Assembly (NCBI RefSeq): GCF_019448255.1
Contig: NZ_CP080410.1
Span: forward strand, 496,001 to 560,000
From: Qipengyuania flava
GTDB taxonomy: Bacteria; Pseudomonadota; Alphaproteobacteria; Sphingomonadales; Sphingomonadaceae
Direction of reading: 5' to 3'
DNA length: 64,000 bases
The notes under the pieces were generated by a model. The model did no database searches. It saw only the letters and a list, made by a program, of their open reading frames with translations, and was not told the DNA's origin. Below are positions 9,430 to 19,175 of the stretch, piece by piece; position 1 is the first letter of the stretch; every line of letters begins with the position of its first letter. The position numbers and the translations under genes are program-made.

Positions 9430-11025
9430 TCAGCTGGCAAGATCGTCGGGCTTTTCGGCCGCGCCGCGCCGGGTCAGTGCCGCGACGCGCTGTCGGTCGA
9501 TCGCGCCGACAGCAAAGGCAATGCCGAAATAGACCACGGCGGCGGCAGCCACCAAGGCGAGCAGCGCGCCCAGCCGTTCGAACAGTCCGGCCGAGTACCA
9601 GCCGCTCAGTAGGTCGCGGGTGTAAAACAGGGCGGCGCCCATGGCCGCGGCGGCGAGAACCTGGCGCGCGATCCGCAGCAGCAGAACGCCCGGAATGCGG
9701 TAGTGCCCGCGCTTAGCCAGCACGACCAGCAGGAAGGCAACGTTGATCCACGCGCCGATCACGCTTGCATAGGCGACGCCGATCAGGCCCAGCGTAGTCA
9801 GGACGGAAGCGCTGACGGTTATGAACACGCCGAGCGAAATGAACGCCGCGACCACCGGTGTACGAGTGTCGGCACGGGCGTAGAAATTGGGCACCAGCAC
9901 CTTCACCAGCACATAGGCCGGCAACCCCATCACCAGCGCGGCGAGCACGTTGCCGGCAATCGCTGCATCGGCGAGCGTGAAGCGTCCGCCCTGGAAGATC
10001 ATAGTGACGAAAGGCTCCGCGCACACCGCAAGTGCAACCGCGGCCGGGATCGTCAGCAGCATCGAGAGCTCGATCGCGTCGGACTGGATGCGGTCGGCCC
10101 CTTCCTTGTTGTTCCCCCCTACGAACTTGGACAGCGTCGGCAGGATCGCGGTCGATAGGGCAATGCCGATGATGCCGAGCGGGAGCTGGTTCAGCCGGTC
10201 GGCGTAATTCATGTAGCTCACCGCGCCGGCGTCCAGCTGGTTGAGGAAGTAGAGCTGGACGAGCGTGTTGATCTGGTAGGCGCCGCCGCCGATTGCTGCG
10301 GGCAGGGCGATGATCGAGAGGCGTTTCACCTCGGGCGTGATGCGCGGCCACAGGAGCCGCGGGCGGAAGCCTTCGACCCGGCTCCAGTAATAGAGCCAGG
10401 CTAGCTGGAGAACGCCGCCCCCGGTGACCGCCCAGGCCACCCCGTAGGCGACCTGTTCTATGGTGAGACCGGCGGTTGCGATGAGGTATTCCCCGGTCAG
10501 CAGGGCGGCGATCAGCACGAGGTTCAGGATGATCGGGAAGCTGGCTCCGGGCGCAAAGCGGCTTACGGAATTCAGCATGCCGGTGAACAGCGTCACCAGG
10601 CTGACCAGCACGATGTAGGGGAACATGATCCGCGCGAAGGTCACGGCCATGTCGAACTGGGCAGGGTCGACCGGTTTCTCGGCCAGGACCCAGATGACGC
10701 CCGGCATGGCCAGCATCATCACCCCGCACAGCGCGATGAGGACCGGCAGGAACACGCTCAGCACATCGTCGGAAAAGCTGCGCGCGTCGTCGAGGCCGCC
10801 TTCGCCATGCAGGCGCTTGGAGAACATCGGCACGAAGGCGGCCGAAAACGCGCCTTCCGCGAACAGGCGGCGGAAGACGTTGGGAATGATGAAGGCCTGG
10901 AACCAGGCGTCGGTGACGGCATTGGCGCCGAGGACGCGCGAGAAGATCATCTCGCGCGCCATCCCGGCGACGCGGCTGACCATGGTCAGCCCGCCGATGG
11001 TCCCGACGTGCCTCAGCAGGCTCAT
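9430..11025 (-). CDS. murJ: MurJ, lipid II flippase (MviN family)
   Basis: This 531-residue polytopic protein of the MOP superfamily translocates lipid II across the inner membrane for peptidoglycan synthesis. It opens with the typical LRHVGTIGGLTMVSRVAGM and contains SRVLGANAVTDAWFQAF, FRRLFAEGAFSAAFVP and about 14 hydrophobic helices, with charged residues inside the central helices. It is 27 nt downstream of secB and upstream of trpS on the minus strand; the secB-murJ-trpS order suggests co-transcription. Confidence 0.96.
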   Translation of the reverse strand: MSLLRHVGTIGGLTMVSRVAGMAREMIFSRVLGANAVTDAWFQAFIIPNVFRRLFAEGAFSAAFVPMFSKRLHGEGGLDDARSFSDDVLSVFLPVLIALCGVMMLAMPGVIWVLAEKPVDPAQFDMAVTFARIMFPYIVLVSLVTLFTGMLNSVSRFAPGASFPIILNLVLIAALLTGEYLIATAGLTIEQVAYGVAWAVTGGGVLQLAWLYYWSRVEGFRPRLLWPRITPEVKRLSIIALPAAIGGGAYQINTLVQLYFLNQLDAGAVSYMNYADRLNQLPLGIIGIALSTAILPTLSKFVGGNNKEGADRIQSDAIELSMLLTIPAAVALAVCAEPFVTMIFQGGRFTLADAAIAGNVLAALVMGLPAYVLVKVLVPNFYARADTRTPVVAAFISLGVFITVSASVLTTLGLIGVAYASVIGAWINVAFLLVVLAKRGHYRIPGVLLLRIARQVLAAAAMGAALFYTRDLLSGWYSAGLFERLGALLALVAAAAVVYFGIAFAVGAIDRQRVAALTRRGAAEKPDDLAS

Positions 11026-11052
11026 ACGCTAGAGCCCCCGGCGCTCAGGCGC

Positions 11053-11589
11053 TCAGGCGTCGCCAGCCGGCGGGGTCGCACCCGCGCCCTGCTGCTGTTC
11101 GGCGGCCCGTGCGGCCAGCTGCTGCTGGTAAAGCGAGCCGAAGTCGACCGGGTCGAGCATCAGCGGCGGGAAGCCCAGATCGCGCGTGGCGTCGGCAACG
11201 ACGCGGCGGGCGAAGGGGAACAGCATGCGCGGTGCTTCTGCAAAGAGGAAGGCGTGCGCTGCATCGTCGGGCAGGTTGCGCATGCCCATCAGGCCGCAAT
11301 ACTCGAGGTCGACGAGGTAAAGATTGCCTTGGCTCGTCTTGGCGGTGCAGGTGACCTTCAGCGAGACTTCGTGAACGTCGTCGGCGATCTTGTCGGCGCC
11401 GATGTTGAACTGCACGTCAAGCTGCGGCTGTTCGTTCCACTGGTAACACTGCGGAGCGTTCGGGTTCTCGACCGACATGTCCTTGATGTACTGCGAGATC
11501 ACGCCGGCGCTGGGCTGGGTGTCGGCGCCGTTTGCGCCGGCTGCGGGATCCGGGTTGAGGTTGGTGAGAACGTCGCCTTCGTCGGCCAT
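11053..11589 (-). CDS. secB: SecB, protein-export chaperone
   Basis: This cytoplasmic tetrameric chaperone keeps preproteins unfolded and delivers them to SecA. The 178-residue protein shows ISQYIKDMSVENPNAP, the conserved core DVHEVSLKVTCTA, LEYCGLMGMRNLP and FPFARRVVADATRDLGFPPL. The last two belong to the strand and helix of the peptide-binding groove and tetramer interface. The C-terminus is Gln/Ala-rich, as in alphaproteobacterial SecB. The ATG at 11589 (MADEGDVLTN) is the first start that gives a family-like N-terminus. It is transcribed divergently from the Tim44-like gene. Confidence 0.96.
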   Translation of the reverse strand: MADEGDVLTNLNPDPAAGANGADTQPSAGVISQYIKDMSVENPNAPQCYQWNEQPQLDVQFNIGADKIADDVHEVSLKVTCTAKTSQGNLYLVDLEYCGLMGMRNLPDDAAHAFLFAEAPRMLFPFARRVVADATRDLGFPPLMLDPVDFGSLYQQQLAARAAEQQQGAGATPPAGDA

Positions 11590-11662
11590 GTCTAGTCGCT
11601 TTCCAATTATCCGATTTCGGGTGCCCGGATCGCAAGCGCGCTGCTTGGCCGGGCCATCGGAG

Positions 11663-11689
11663 CGCGCGCCTAGCACTCTCAGGCGCGCG
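11663..11689 (-). promoter_or_regulatory. GC hairpin in the secB leader / divergent intergenic region
   Basis: An 8-bp inverted repeat CGCGCGCC / GGCGCGCG with an 11-nt loop lies about 75 nt upstream of the secB start in the secB-Tim44 intergenic region. There is no T-tract on either side, so it is not an obvious terminator. Its role, if any, is unknown. Confidence 0.35.
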
Positions 11690-11756
11690 TAGCAATGCGC
11701 TCGCCCCATACCTCCACGCCCTGCCGCGCAAGCAGAGATTGTTCATCGCAGGAACA

Positions 11757-11784
11757 TTGTCGGTTTGTAATTCTTCCCTATCTA
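11757..11784 (+). promoter_or_regulatory. Possible sigma-70 promoter of the Tim44-like gene
   Basis: TTGTCG at 11757-11762 and TATCTA at 11779-11784 are separated by 16 nt and lie 72 nt before the GTG start at 11857. The fit to the housekeeping consensus is moderate and this is an inference only. Confidence 0.3.
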
Positions 11785-11856
11785 GGGCAGGACAGATGTT
11801 GGATTGCCGCGGGCGTTTCGCGCCCGATTGGCCAAGTTGGGAAGCAGGTTAGTTAC

Positions 11857-12510
11857 GTGATCACCGAGATCGTCATCCTCGCCATGATCGCAGCCTTTCT
11901 GGGGCTGCGGCTCTATTCGGTGCTCGGTCGCCGTTCTGAGCATGAGGAAGAGGTTATTCCCCACCGTTTCGAACGCAGCGAAGCGCCGCCGCAGGTGGAC
12001 GCCGCGCCGCGCCCCGTGCGCCAGCCGGTCACGCTGCGTCCGGGTGATGATCGCGCACCTGCCAACGAAGCCGGCGTTCGCGCCATTGCGGCAGCCGATG
12101 GCGGTTTTGACCTGCTCGGCTTCCTCGAAGGCGCGAAGGGCGCTTACGGCATGATCCTCGAAGCCTTCTGGAAGGGCGACAAGGAAACCCTGCGCGAACT
12201 GACCGACGACGATGTCTACGAAAGCTTCGCCGGCGCGATTGATGCGCGCGAGGCTGCGGGCGAGACGCTCGACAACCGGCTCATCCGGATCGAGGATGCA
12301 ACCGTTCGCAGCGCGCAGCTGGACGGCCGCACCGCCCGGATCGCAGTCCTGTTCGTGGCCGACATCGCAGCCGTTACGCGCGATGCCGATGGCGCAGTGA
12401 TCGCCGGATCGCTCGACGATGCGATCGAAAGCCGCGACGTGTGGACGTTCATGCGCAATGTCGATGCCGCCGATCCGAACTGGATTCTCGACGAAACCGA
12501 CGAGGGCTGA
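11857..12510 (+). CDS. Tim44/TimA-family membrane-anchored adaptor protein
   Basis: This 217-residue protein has one N-terminal membrane helix (ITEIVILAMIAAFLGLRLYS), then a charged, Pro-rich linker. The C-terminal Tim44-like domain (about residues 90-215) includes FLEGAKGAYGMILEAFWKGD and ESRDVWTFMRN. In Alphaproteobacteria these proteins (TimA) are bacterial relatives of mitochondrial Tim44 and sit at the inner membrane; their exact partner is unclear. The GTG at 11857 places the helix at the N-terminus. The neighbourhood (secB, mltA, Smr) is a conserved alphaproteobacterial block. It is divergent from secB, which is suggestive but does not prove a translocation role. Confidence 0.88.
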   Translation: MITEIVILAMIAAFLGLRLYSVLGRRSEHEEEVIPHRFERSEAPPQVDAAPRPVRQPVTLRPGDDRAPANEAGVRAIAAADGGFDLLGFLEGAKGAYGMILEAFWKGDKETLRELTDDDVYESFAGAIDAREAAGETLDNRLIRIEDATVRSAQLDGRTARIAVLFVADIAAVTRDADGAVIAGSLDDAIESRDVWTFMRNVDAADPNWILDETDEG

Positions 12511-12538
12511 CGCCCGCTAACACGCGCGGGGAGGGACC

Positions 12539-13732
12539 ATGCGCAAGCTTACGGCAATTGCGGCCACTTTGATGCTGGCCGCCTGTATCCGTGTCGTCCC
12601 CGAAAGCCAGCCGCCCCGCACCGCGAACCCGGTCCCGCCGGCAACGCAGGCCGTGGACAGCGCGGCCTTCGCGCCGCTTGCACGGGGCGCTGCGGTGGGC
12701 TCGCTCGGCATTTCATCGGGCGATGCGGGCACGGCGCTCGTGTCCTTCATTGAATCCTGCCCCAAGATCCTGACGCGCGAAGATGCGAGCGGGCTGACCT
12801 ACGGCGAGGACTGGCGCCCGGCCTGCGAGGCGGCTGTCGACTGGCCGCTGTCCGATGCTCGCCGTTTCTTCACGAGCTACTTCGAAACCGCGCAGGTTGC
12901 GGGCGGGGACGCCTTCGCCACCGGCTATTACGAGCCGGAAATCCGCGGCAGCCGGACCCGCATGCCGGGCTATGACGTACCGGTTTATGCCATGCCGCCC
13001 GAACTCATTCGCGCCTGGCCTGCCGACACGCCGGAAAACGAGCGGACCGGGCGACCGCCGCTTGGCCGCTACGACGCCAGCGGCAATTTCGTCCTCTATT
13101 ACGAGCGCGCCGAGATCGAGCAGGGCGCGCTCGCCAATCGGGGCTTGGAAATTGCCTGGGCCGCCGACCCGGTGGAGTTCTTTTTCCTCCAGATCCAGGG
13201 CTCGGGCCTGCTGCGCCTGCCGGACGGTTCGCTCATGCGGATCGGCTATGCGGGGCAGAACGGGCGCGAATATGTCGGCATTGGCCGGGTGATGCGCGAG
13301 CGCGGGATGATCGGCGACGGCACGCCCTACGCCACCTCGATGCAGGGCATCATGGCCTATATCCGCGACAATCCCAAAGAGGGCGCCGAGGTCATGCGGC
13401 TCAACAAGAGCTGGATCTTCTTCCGCGAACTCGACACCGACGGTCCGCTGGGCTCGCTCGGTGTGCCGGTGCGGCGCGAAGCCTCTGTCGCGGTCGATCC
13501 CAAGTTCGTGCCCTATGGCGCGCCGGTCTTCCTCGACCTGGAGCATGACGTCGCCGACGGCCTGTGGATCGCACAGGATACGGGCGGGGCGATCAAGGGC
13601 GCAAACCGCTTCGATACCTTCTGGGGGAATGGCGACGATGCCCGCCAGATCGCAGGCGGCATGAGCTCGCGCGGGACCGCGCAGATATTGCTGCCGCGCG
13701 GAACGATCCAGCGCCTCGAAGCGCGGCGGTGA
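12539..13732 (+). CDS. mltA: MltA, membrane-bound lytic murein transglycosylase A
   Basis: This lytic transglycosylase cleaves the glycan strand to 1,6-anhydro-MurNAc ends. A signal peptide with lipobox LAAC near residues 13-16 indicates an outer-membrane lipoprotein. The MltA domain follows, with ATGYYEPEIRGSRTR, the FFLQIQGSGLLRLPDGS block and GYAGQNGREYVGIG. The C-terminal 3D domain has FVPYGAPVFLD, IAQDTGGAIKGANRFD and WGNGDDA, whose Asp residues form the active site. Length 397. It is 28 nt after the Tim44-like gene and overlaps the Smr gene start by 4 nt. Confidence 0.95.
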   Translation: MRKLTAIAATLMLAACIRVVPESQPPRTANPVPPATQAVDSAAFAPLARGAAVGSLGISSGDAGTALVSFIESCPKILTREDASGLTYGEDWRPACEAAVDWPLSDARRFFTSYFETAQVAGGDAFATGYYEPEIRGSRTRMPGYDVPVYAMPPELIRAWPADTPENERTGRPPLGRYDASGNFVLYYERAEIEQGALANRGLEIAWAADPVEFFFLQIQGSGLLRLPDGSLMRIGYAGQNGREYVGIGRVMRERGMIGDGTPYATSMQGIMAYIRDNPKEGAEVMRLNKSWIFFRELDTDGPLGSLGVPVRREASVAVDPKFVPYGAPVFLDLEHDVADGLWIAQDTGGAIKGANRFDTFWGNGDDARQIAGGMSSRGTAQILLPRGTIQRLEARR

Positions 13733-14292
13733 GCTCGCCGCGGGGCCTCTCGGCGGAAGAAGCGCAAGCCTGGGAAAAGCTGGCCGCCACGGTCCGGCCG
13801 CTCCATCCCCTGCGCCCAAAGCAGCCGCTTCCGGTCCACCCCGCGCAGCCCCCGGCGCCGCGTAAACCCAAAGCGCGTGCCGTTCCTCAAGCCAGGCCCA
13901 AGCCTCCCGTTCCCGCGCCCTCACCGGCACCGGTACCCGTGCAGGATCGCGGGCTCGATTCGCATTGGGACCGGCGCCTCAAATCGGGCGCCCTGCAGCC
14001 CGAACTGACGCTCGACCTGCATGGGCACAATCTCGATGCCGCCTATGATCGACTGATGAGCGGCATAGCGCAGGCGCGCGCCATGGGGGTGCGGACTATC
14101 CTGCTCGTAACGGGCAAACCGAGGCCCGTGGAAGCGGCCGATCGAGGCGAGAGGCGCGGGGCAATCCGCGCCAAGGTGCTCGACTGGCTGGCAGCCTCCA
14201 GCCACCATTCGGCCATTGCCGCGGTCCGCCGCGCGCACCAGCGCCACGGCGGTGACGGCGCGCTCTACATCGTGCTCAAGCGCGAGCGCTGA
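13729..14292 (+). CDS. Smr-domain protein
   Basis: This 187-residue protein has a Pro/Lys-rich N-terminal half and a C-terminal Smr (small MutS-related) domain from about residue 95. The domain carries LTLDLHGHNLDAAYDRL with the LDLHG motif, then GVRTILLVTGKPR and the GALYIVLKR end. Smr domains are often nucleases acting on DNA or RNA; some bacterial stand-alone members cleave collided mRNA. The usual HGxG/TGxG segment is modified (TGKPRP). It starts at a GTG overlapping the mltA stop (GTGA), so it is translationally coupled to it. The 3' end overlaps the convergent gene by 17 nt. Confidence 0.88.
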   Translation: MSSPRGLSAEEAQAWEKLAATVRPLHPLRPKQPLPVHPAQPPAPRKPKARAVPQARPKPPVPAPSPAPVPVQDRGLDSHWDRRLKSGALQPELTLDLHGHNLDAAYDRLMSGIAQARAMGVRTILLVTGKPRPVEAADRGERRGAIRAKVLDWLAASSHHSAIAAVRRAHQRHGGDGALYIVLKRER

Positions 14293-14890
14293 GGCGGCGC
14301 TTGATCGCCATCAGGAGGGCTCCGACCAGCAGGAAGAACAGCGCCAGCCCGACGATGTTCACGGCAAGCTGGCCCCAGCCGAGCGCGCCCGCGTCGAGGA
14401 AGAAGTAGGCGTAGAAGCCCGAATGGGCGCCATAGCCAAGCGCGAAGACAGCATAGGCGACCGGTGCAACCATGACGGCGGGCAGGGCGCCCCAACCCGC
14501 GCGGGGCTGGGCGGCCCAGAAGAACCACCACAGGATCGTCGCAGCGGGCACCAGCGTGTGGTGGAACTGGTTCGTCACCCGGTCGAGCCCGACGGGTTGG
14601 TGGTCGCCAGAGAGCAGCGCCCAGTAGACCGCGCCGACAATCGCGAGCGCCGTGGCAAGCGCGTGCAGGATGGCTGGTGGCACGCGGCGACCCAGCGCAA
14701 CCAGTCCCAGCACGATACCGGCGGCAAGATTGCTCCAGATGGTGAAGAAGCGCAGCAGCAGGCCCGCAGCAACCAACGGGGTTCCATCTCGGTCGAGATT
14801 GAGTGTCGTTTGGAGGGCCAGCGCCCCTAGTGCCGAAAGGGCAATGACACCGGCGACAATGCGCGCGGTGCCGGAGTAGTTTTGACCCAT
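14276..14890 (-). CDS. Pr6Pr-type six-helix membrane protein
   Basis: This 204-residue membrane protein has six hydrophobic helices and the features of the Pr6Pr (FAR-17a/AIG1-like) family: LLRFFTIWSNLAAG, the helix with VTNQFHHTLVPAATILWWFFW, and a GFYAYFFLDA loop. The function of bacterial members is not established. It starts at ATG 14890 and its last 17 nt overlap the Smr gene in the opposite orientation. Confidence 0.82.
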   Translation of the reverse strand: MGQNYSGTARIVAGVIALSALGALALQTTLNLDRDGTPLVAAGLLLRFFTIWSNLAAGIVLGLVALGRRVPPAILHALATALAIVGAVYWALLSGDHQPVGLDRVTNQFHHTLVPAATILWWFFWAAQPRAGWGALPAVMVAPVAYAVFALGYGAHSGFYAYFFLDAGALGWGQLAVNIVGLALFFLLVGALLMAIKRRLSARA

Positions 14891-14936
14891 AGCTTCAAGA
14901 CCTGTGATGCTGCGCGGTAAACCACGGACAAATAAG

Positions 14937-14965
14937 AAAAAAGCCCCCGACGCTAGGTCGGGGGC
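14937..14965 (-). terminator. Intrinsic terminator of katG
   Basis: A perfect 9-bp stem GCCCCCGAC / GTCGGGGGC with a 5-nt loop is followed on the minus strand by TTTTTT. It lies 34 nt beyond the katG stop at 14999. Confidence 0.9.
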
Positions 14966-14998
14966 CCTCGGTGGACGACCAGCCAGGCCGTCTGACCT

Positions 14999-17215
14999 CT
15001 AATTATGGTACTTTTTGTAACAAATGTCAAAGCGATCCGCGTCCATGACCTTGGTCCAGGCCTTGACGAAATCGTCGACGAACTTCTGCTCGTTTCCGTT
15101 CTCGGCATAGACCTCGGCAATGGCGCGCAGCTGCGAGTTCGAACCGAACACGAGATCGGTGCGCGTGGCGCGCCACTTCTCGGTGCCGCTGGCCCGGTCG
15201 CGTCCGACGAACTCCTCGTCGCCGCTCTCGTCGACCACTTCCCAGACCGTGCCCATTTCGAGCAGGTTGGTGAAGAAGTCGTTCGACAGCACGCCCGGCT
15301 TGTCGGTGAGGACGCCGATGCTGTTGCCGTGCTGGCTGTGCTTGGTGACCGCGCCGAGTGCCCGCATGCCGCCCAGGAGGACAGTCATTTCGGGCATGGT
15401 CAGGCCGAGCAGGTGCGCCCGGTCGACCAGCATGTCCTCGGTCTTCACCGAAGCCTTGGTCTTGAGGTAGTTGCGGAAGCCATCGGCGAAGGGTTCGAGC
15501 GGCTCGAAGCTTTCGGCGTCGAACTGGTCTTCGGTGGCATCGCCGCGTCCGGTGGTGACATCGACGCTGACGTCGAAGCCGCCATCCTTGGCCGCCTTCT
15601 CGATCGCGGCCGCGCCGCCCAGCACGATGGCATCAGCCATCGAGATGTCGCCGCGCAGTTCGTCGAGCTTGGCGAGCACGCCGCCCAGCTCTTCGGGATC
15701 GTTGACCGCCCAGTTCTTGACCGCATCGAAGCGGATGTGCGCACCGTTGGCGCCGCCGCGATGGTCCGAATTGCGGTAGGTCGAGGCCGAAGCCCAGGCT
15801 GCCTTGACCAGCGCGCTGACCGACAGGCCGCTATCGAGCACGGCCTTCTTGAAGTCGGCGACGGCGCTGTCCGACGGAGTGGTGCCTTCGGGGATCGGAT
15901 CCTGCCAGATCAGGTCCTCTTCGGGCACTTCGGGGCCGAGGTAACGGACCTTGGGACCCATGTCGCGGTGGCACAGCTTGAACCACGCGCGGGCGAAGGC
16001 ATCGTCGAGCGCGGCCTGGTCGTTGAGGAACTTCTCCGAAATCTTGCGGTATTCCGGATCGCGCTTCAGCGCCATGTCGGCCGTGGTCATCATCGTCGGG
16101 ACCTTCTTGGACGGATCGCGCGCGTCGGGCGCCATGTCCTCGGGGTCCGGGTTGATCGGCTGCCACTGATTGGCACCGGCCGGGCTCTGCACGAGTTCGT
16201 AGTCGTACTTGAACAGCAGACGGAAATAGTCGCCGCCCCACTGCGTCGGGTTCGGCGTCCAGGCGCCTTCGATGCCCGAAGTGGTAATGTGACCCTTGCC
16301 GATTTCCTCGGGGTCGGTCAGCCAGCCGAAGCCCATGGTGTGAAGGTTTTCGCCTTCCGGAGCCTGGCCGAAGGTGTCGGAGGGCTTGGCACCATGCGCC
16401 TTGCCGAAGGCATGACCGCCGGCGGTCAGGGCGACGGTTTCCTCGTCGTTCATGGCCATGCGGGCGAAGGTTTCGCGCATGTCGCGCGCCATGCCTTCTG
16501 CGTCATGCGGGTTGCCGCCGGGGCCTTCCGGATTGACGTAGATGAGGCCCATCTGGATCGCCGCGAGCGGGTTTTCCAGCGCCATGCCTTCCTGCGGCTG
16601 AATGCGGGTTTCTGCGCCCGTATCGACCCAAAGCTCTTCGGTGCCCCAGTAAACCGTTTCCGGCTCGAACACGTCGGCACGGCCGCCGCCGAAGCCGAAC
16701 ACCGGGCCGCCCATCGATTCGATGGCGACGTTGCCGGTGAGGATGAAGAGGTCGGCCCAGCTGATGTGCTTGCCGTACTTCTGCTTGATCGGCCACAGCA
16801 GGCGGCGGGCCTTGTCGAGGTTCCCGTTGTCGGGCCAGCTGTTGAGCGGGGCAAAGCGCTGCTGCCCGCTGCCCGCACCGCCGCGACCATCGCCCGTGCG
16901 ATAGGTGCCGGCGGCGTGCCACGCCATGCGGATGAAGAACGGGCCGTAGTGGCCGTAGTCTGCCGGCCACCAATCCTGGCTGTCGGTCATGAGCGCGGTG
17001 AGGTCGGCCTTGAGCGCGTTGTAGTCGAGCGCGTTGAAGGCTTCGCAATAGTCGAAATCCTCGCCCATTGGGTCGGGGCTGCGCCCGCCCTGCTGGAGGA
17101 TGTCGAGCTGCAGCTGGTCGGGCCACCAATCGCGGTTGGTGCGGCCCAGCAGGCTGCGGACCCCGCCGTCGCCGTGGAAGGGGCAGCCGCTCATTTCACC
17201 TGTCTTGGCATCCAT
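14999..17215 (-). CDS. katG: KatG, catalase-peroxidase
   Basis: This 738-residue bifunctional haem enzyme removes hydrogen peroxide by catalase and peroxidase reactions. The distal residues are Arg96, Trp99 and His100 in [11 protein letters not shown]; the proximal haem ligand is His268 in [12 protein letters not shown]. Trp99, Tyr226 (GLIYVNPEG) and Met253 (RMAMND) occupy the positions of the Met-Tyr-Trp adduct needed for catalase activity. The second, non-haem peroxidase repeat follows, so the full two-domain length is present. The N-terminus is leaderless ([15 protein letters not shown]), implying a cytoplasmic enzyme. It has its own terminator and a dyad upstream, next to ahpF-ahpC. Confidence 0.98.
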   Translation of the reverse strand: MDAKTGEMSGCPFHGDGGVRSLLGRTNRDWWPDQLQLDILQQGGRSPDPMGEDFDYCEAFNALDYNALKADLTALMTDSQDWWPADYGHYGPFFIRMAWHAAGTYRTGDGRGGAGSGQQRFAPLNSWPDNGNLDKARRLLWPIKQKYGKHISWADLFILTGNVAIESMGGPVFGFGGGRADVFEPETVYWGTEELWVDTGAETRIQPQEGMALENPLAAIQMGLIYVNPEGPGGNPHDAEGMARDMRETFARMAMNDEETVALTAGGHAFGKAHGAKPSDTFGQAPEGENLHTMGFGWLTDPEEIGKGHITTSGIEGAWTPNPTQWGGDYFRLLFKYDYELVQSPAGANQWQPINPDPEDMAPDARDPSKKVPTMMTTADMALKRDPEYRKISEKFLNDQAALDDAFARAWFKLCHRDMGPKVRYLGPEVPEEDLIWQDPIPEGTTPSDSAVADFKKAVLDSGLSVSALVKAAWASASTYRNSDHRGGANGAHIRFDAVKNWAVNDPEELGGVLAKLDELRGDISMADAIVLGGAAAIEKAAKDGGFDVSVDVTTGRGDATEDQFDAESFEPLEPFADGFRNYLKTKASVKTEDMLVDRAHLLGLTMPEMTVLLGGMRALGAVTKHSQHGNSIGVLTDKPGVLSNDFFTNLLEMGTVWEVVDESGDEEFVGRDRASGTEKWRATRTDLVFGSNSQLRAIAEVYAENGNEQKFVDDFVKAWTKVMDADRFDICYKKYHN

Positions 17216-17291
17216 TATCTGTCTCTCCTCTCAATCGAGACTCGCTGAAATCTGTGATGGATGAGGAGATGCGCCTTTTGATGTAATTCGT

Positions 17292-17321
17292 CCAATCGAT
17301 TAATTGCGTGGAATTGATTGG
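17292..17321. promoter_or_regulatory. Dyad upstream of katG, candidate operator
   Basis: CCAATCGATT (17292-17301) and AATTGATTGG (17312-17321) form an inverted repeat with 9 of 10 matching positions and a 10-nt spacer. It lies 77 nt upstream of the katG start within an unusually AT-rich patch. A LysR-type regulator such as OxyR is a natural candidate because the gene is katG, but the half-sites are not a clear OxyR consensus. Confidence 0.45.
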
Positions 17322-17358
17322 ATTAGGCGATGATGTGGTGAGGCGTGCCCCAGATGCG

Positions 17359-17394
17359 AAAAGCGCCGCCATCCCGTTGGAATGACGACGCTTT
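17359..17394 (-). terminator. Intrinsic terminator of ahpF
   Basis: On the minus strand AAAGCGTCGTCATTCC pairs with GGGATGGCGGCGCTTT over 16 bp, including G-T pairs, around an AAC loop and ends in TTTT. It begins 22 nt past the ahpF stop at 17416. Confidence 0.85.
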
Positions 17395-17415
17395 CGTGAC
17401 TGATCTGTGTCAAAT

Positions 17416-19005
17416 TCAGGCGGCCTGGGCGATGTCCTCGGCCGGTTCGGTGCGGATCAGGTAATCGAAGGCCGACAGGCCCGCTTTCGAGCCTTCGCCC
17501 ATCGCCACGACGATCTGCTTGTAGGGCACATCGGTTACATCGCCCGCGCCGAAGACACCGGGCAGGTTGGTGCGGCCTTCCTCGTCGGTGACGATCTCGC
17601 CGAACTTAGTGAGCTCGAGGCCCGATTCCTGCAGCCATTCGGTGTTCGGGACGAGGCCGATCTGGACGAACACGCCTTCAAGCTCGATCCGGCGTTCCTC
17701 GCCCGATGCGCGGTCCTTGAGGACGAGACCGTTGACCTTGCCATCGGCGCCGGTGATTTCCGTCGTCTGGCCGCTGGTGACGATCTCGACATTGGGCATC
17801 GAATGCAGCTTTGCCTGCAGCACCTCGTCGGCGCGCAGCTTGGCGTCGTACTCGATCAGCGTGACGTGACCGACGATCTTGGCGAGGTCGATCGCCGCCT
17901 CGACGCCCGAATTGCCGCCACCGATCACCGCGATGCGCTTGCCCTTGAACAGCGGGCCATCGCAGTGCGGGCAGTAGGCGACGCCCTTGTTGCGGTATTC
18001 CGCCTCACCGGGGACGCCGAGGTTGCGCCAGCGCGCGCCGGTCGCAAGGATCAGGCTGCGCGCCTTGAGGCTCGCGCCGTTACCGAGCTCGACCGTGTGG
18101 AGCCCGCCTTCTTCCTTCGCCGGGACAAGCTTTACTGCCTTTGCGAGGTCCATCAGGTCGATGTCGTATTCGCCGACGTGGCGCTTGAGTTCACCGGCCA
18201 GCTTCGGCCCTTCGGTGTAGGGCGTGCCGGGCAGGTTTTCGATGCCGAGCGTGTCGTGCAGCTGGCCGCCGAAGCGTTCGGCCGCGATGCCGGTACGAAA
18301 GCCCTTGCGGGCGGTATAGATAGCGCTCGCCGCGCCAGCCGGACCGCCGCCGATCACGAGCACCTCGAACGGATCCTTGGCGCTCAGCTTCTCGGCCGCC
18401 TTTTCCTCGCTGCCAGTGTCCAGCTTCGCGAGGATCTCGGCCAGTTCCATCTTGCCGTTGTAGAAGGGCTCGCCGTTCAGGAAGGTGGCGGGGACGGCCA
18501 TGACGTCGCGGCTGTCGACCTCGTCCTGGAAGGTGCCGCCCTCGATCAGCGTCGCCGTGATGCGCGGATTTTCCAGCGCCATCAGGGTGAGGGCCTGCAC
18601 CACGTCGGGGCAGTTGTGGCACGAGAGCGAGAAATACATCTCGAAATTGAAATCGCCTTCGAGCCCGCGAACCTGTTCGAGCAGGTCGGCGTCGACCTTG
18701 GGCGGATGTCCACCGGCCCACAGCAGCGCGAGCACGAGCGAAGTGAACTCGTGACCCATCGGCAGGCCGGCAAAGCGGACCCACTTTTCCGCATCGCTTG
18801 CGCGGCGGATCACGAAACTGGGCTTTCGCGTGTCGGTGCCGTCGAAGCTGGCGCTGACGTAATCGTGCAGCGCAGCGATTTCCTCCAGCAGTTCGCGCGT
18901 CTGCGCGCTCTTGGCGTCGTCACCTAGCGAGGCGACGAGTTCGACCGGCTCGCGCAGATTGGCGAGGTAGGTCTTGAGTTGCTGGGTCATCGTTGCGTCG
19001 AGCAT
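17416..19005 (-). CDS. ahpF: AhpF, alkyl hydroperoxide reductase subunit F
   Basis: This flavoprotein passes electrons from NAD(P)H to AhpC. The 529-residue length equals that of enterobacterial AhpF. The N-terminal tandem thioredoxin-fold domain (residues 1-200) carries the redox pair CHNC in [13 protein letters not shown]. The thioredoxin-reductase part has an FAD-binding [17 protein letters not shown], the disulfide CPHC in [10 protein letters not shown], an NAD-binding [14 protein letters not shown] and a terminal [15 protein letters not shown]. The start is ATG 19005 ([10 protein letters not shown]) or, less likely, ATG 18990. It follows ahpC on the same strand after a hairpin region. 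Confidence 0.96.
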   Translation of the reverse strand: MLDATMTQQLKTYLANLREPVELVASLGDDAKSAQTRELLEEIAALHDYVSASFDGTDTRKPSFVIRRASDAEKWVRFAGLPMGHEFTSLVLALLWAGGHPPKVDADLLEQVRGLEGDFNFEMYFSLSCHNCPDVVQALTLMALENPRITATLIEGGTFQDEVDSRDVMAVPATFLNGEPFYNGKMELAEILAKLDTGSEEKAAEKLSAKDPFEVLVIGGGPAGAASAIYTARKGFRTGIAAERFGGQLHDTLGIENLPGTPYTEGPKLAGELKRHVGEYDIDLMDLAKAVKLVPAKEEGGLHTVELGNGASLKARSLILATGARWRNLGVPGEAEYRNKGVAYCPHCDGPLFKGKRIAVIGGGNSGVEAAIDLAKIVGHVTLIEYDAKLRADEVLQAKLHSMPNVEIVTSGQTTEITGADGKVNGLVLKDRASGEERRIELEGVFVQIGLVPNTEWLQESGLELTKFGEIVTDEEGRTNLPGVFGAGDVTDVPYKQIVVAMGEGSKAGLSAFDYLIRTEPAEDIAQAA

Positions 19006-19057
19006 GGGCGGACTCCGGGCGTCGAGTGGGTGGAAGGCTTGAAAATTTCCGGGAGGG

Positions 19058-19127
19058 AAAAGGCCCGGGGCGGGGGGGAGGGGGAGCCCCGGGCCTTCCA
19101 GCGACCCGAGTTCTTGAGCTCGGGCTT
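19058..19127 (-). terminator. Double hairpin between ahpC and ahpF
   Basis: Going down from ahpC on the minus strand, a 6-bp hairpin (CCCGAG/CTCGGG, 19105-19124) comes first. A 12-bp perfect stem AAGGCCCGGGGC / GCCCCGGGCCTT follows (19060-19071 with 19086-19097), with a 14-nt loop of purine run and a trailing TTTT. The second is a strong terminator or attenuator. It would let ahpC be expressed more highly than ahpF, with ahpF served by read-through or its own promoter. Confidence 0.8.
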
Positions 19128-19175
19128 TTGTACGGGCGGCGCTAGGCCGCCCGATCTGTCTTGCAGCTGAACCGC

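Noticed and set aside
15005..17248. 747-codon open frame on the + strand opposite katG
   Set aside because: Antisense shadow of katG with no recognisable domain; katG itself has every catalytic residue.
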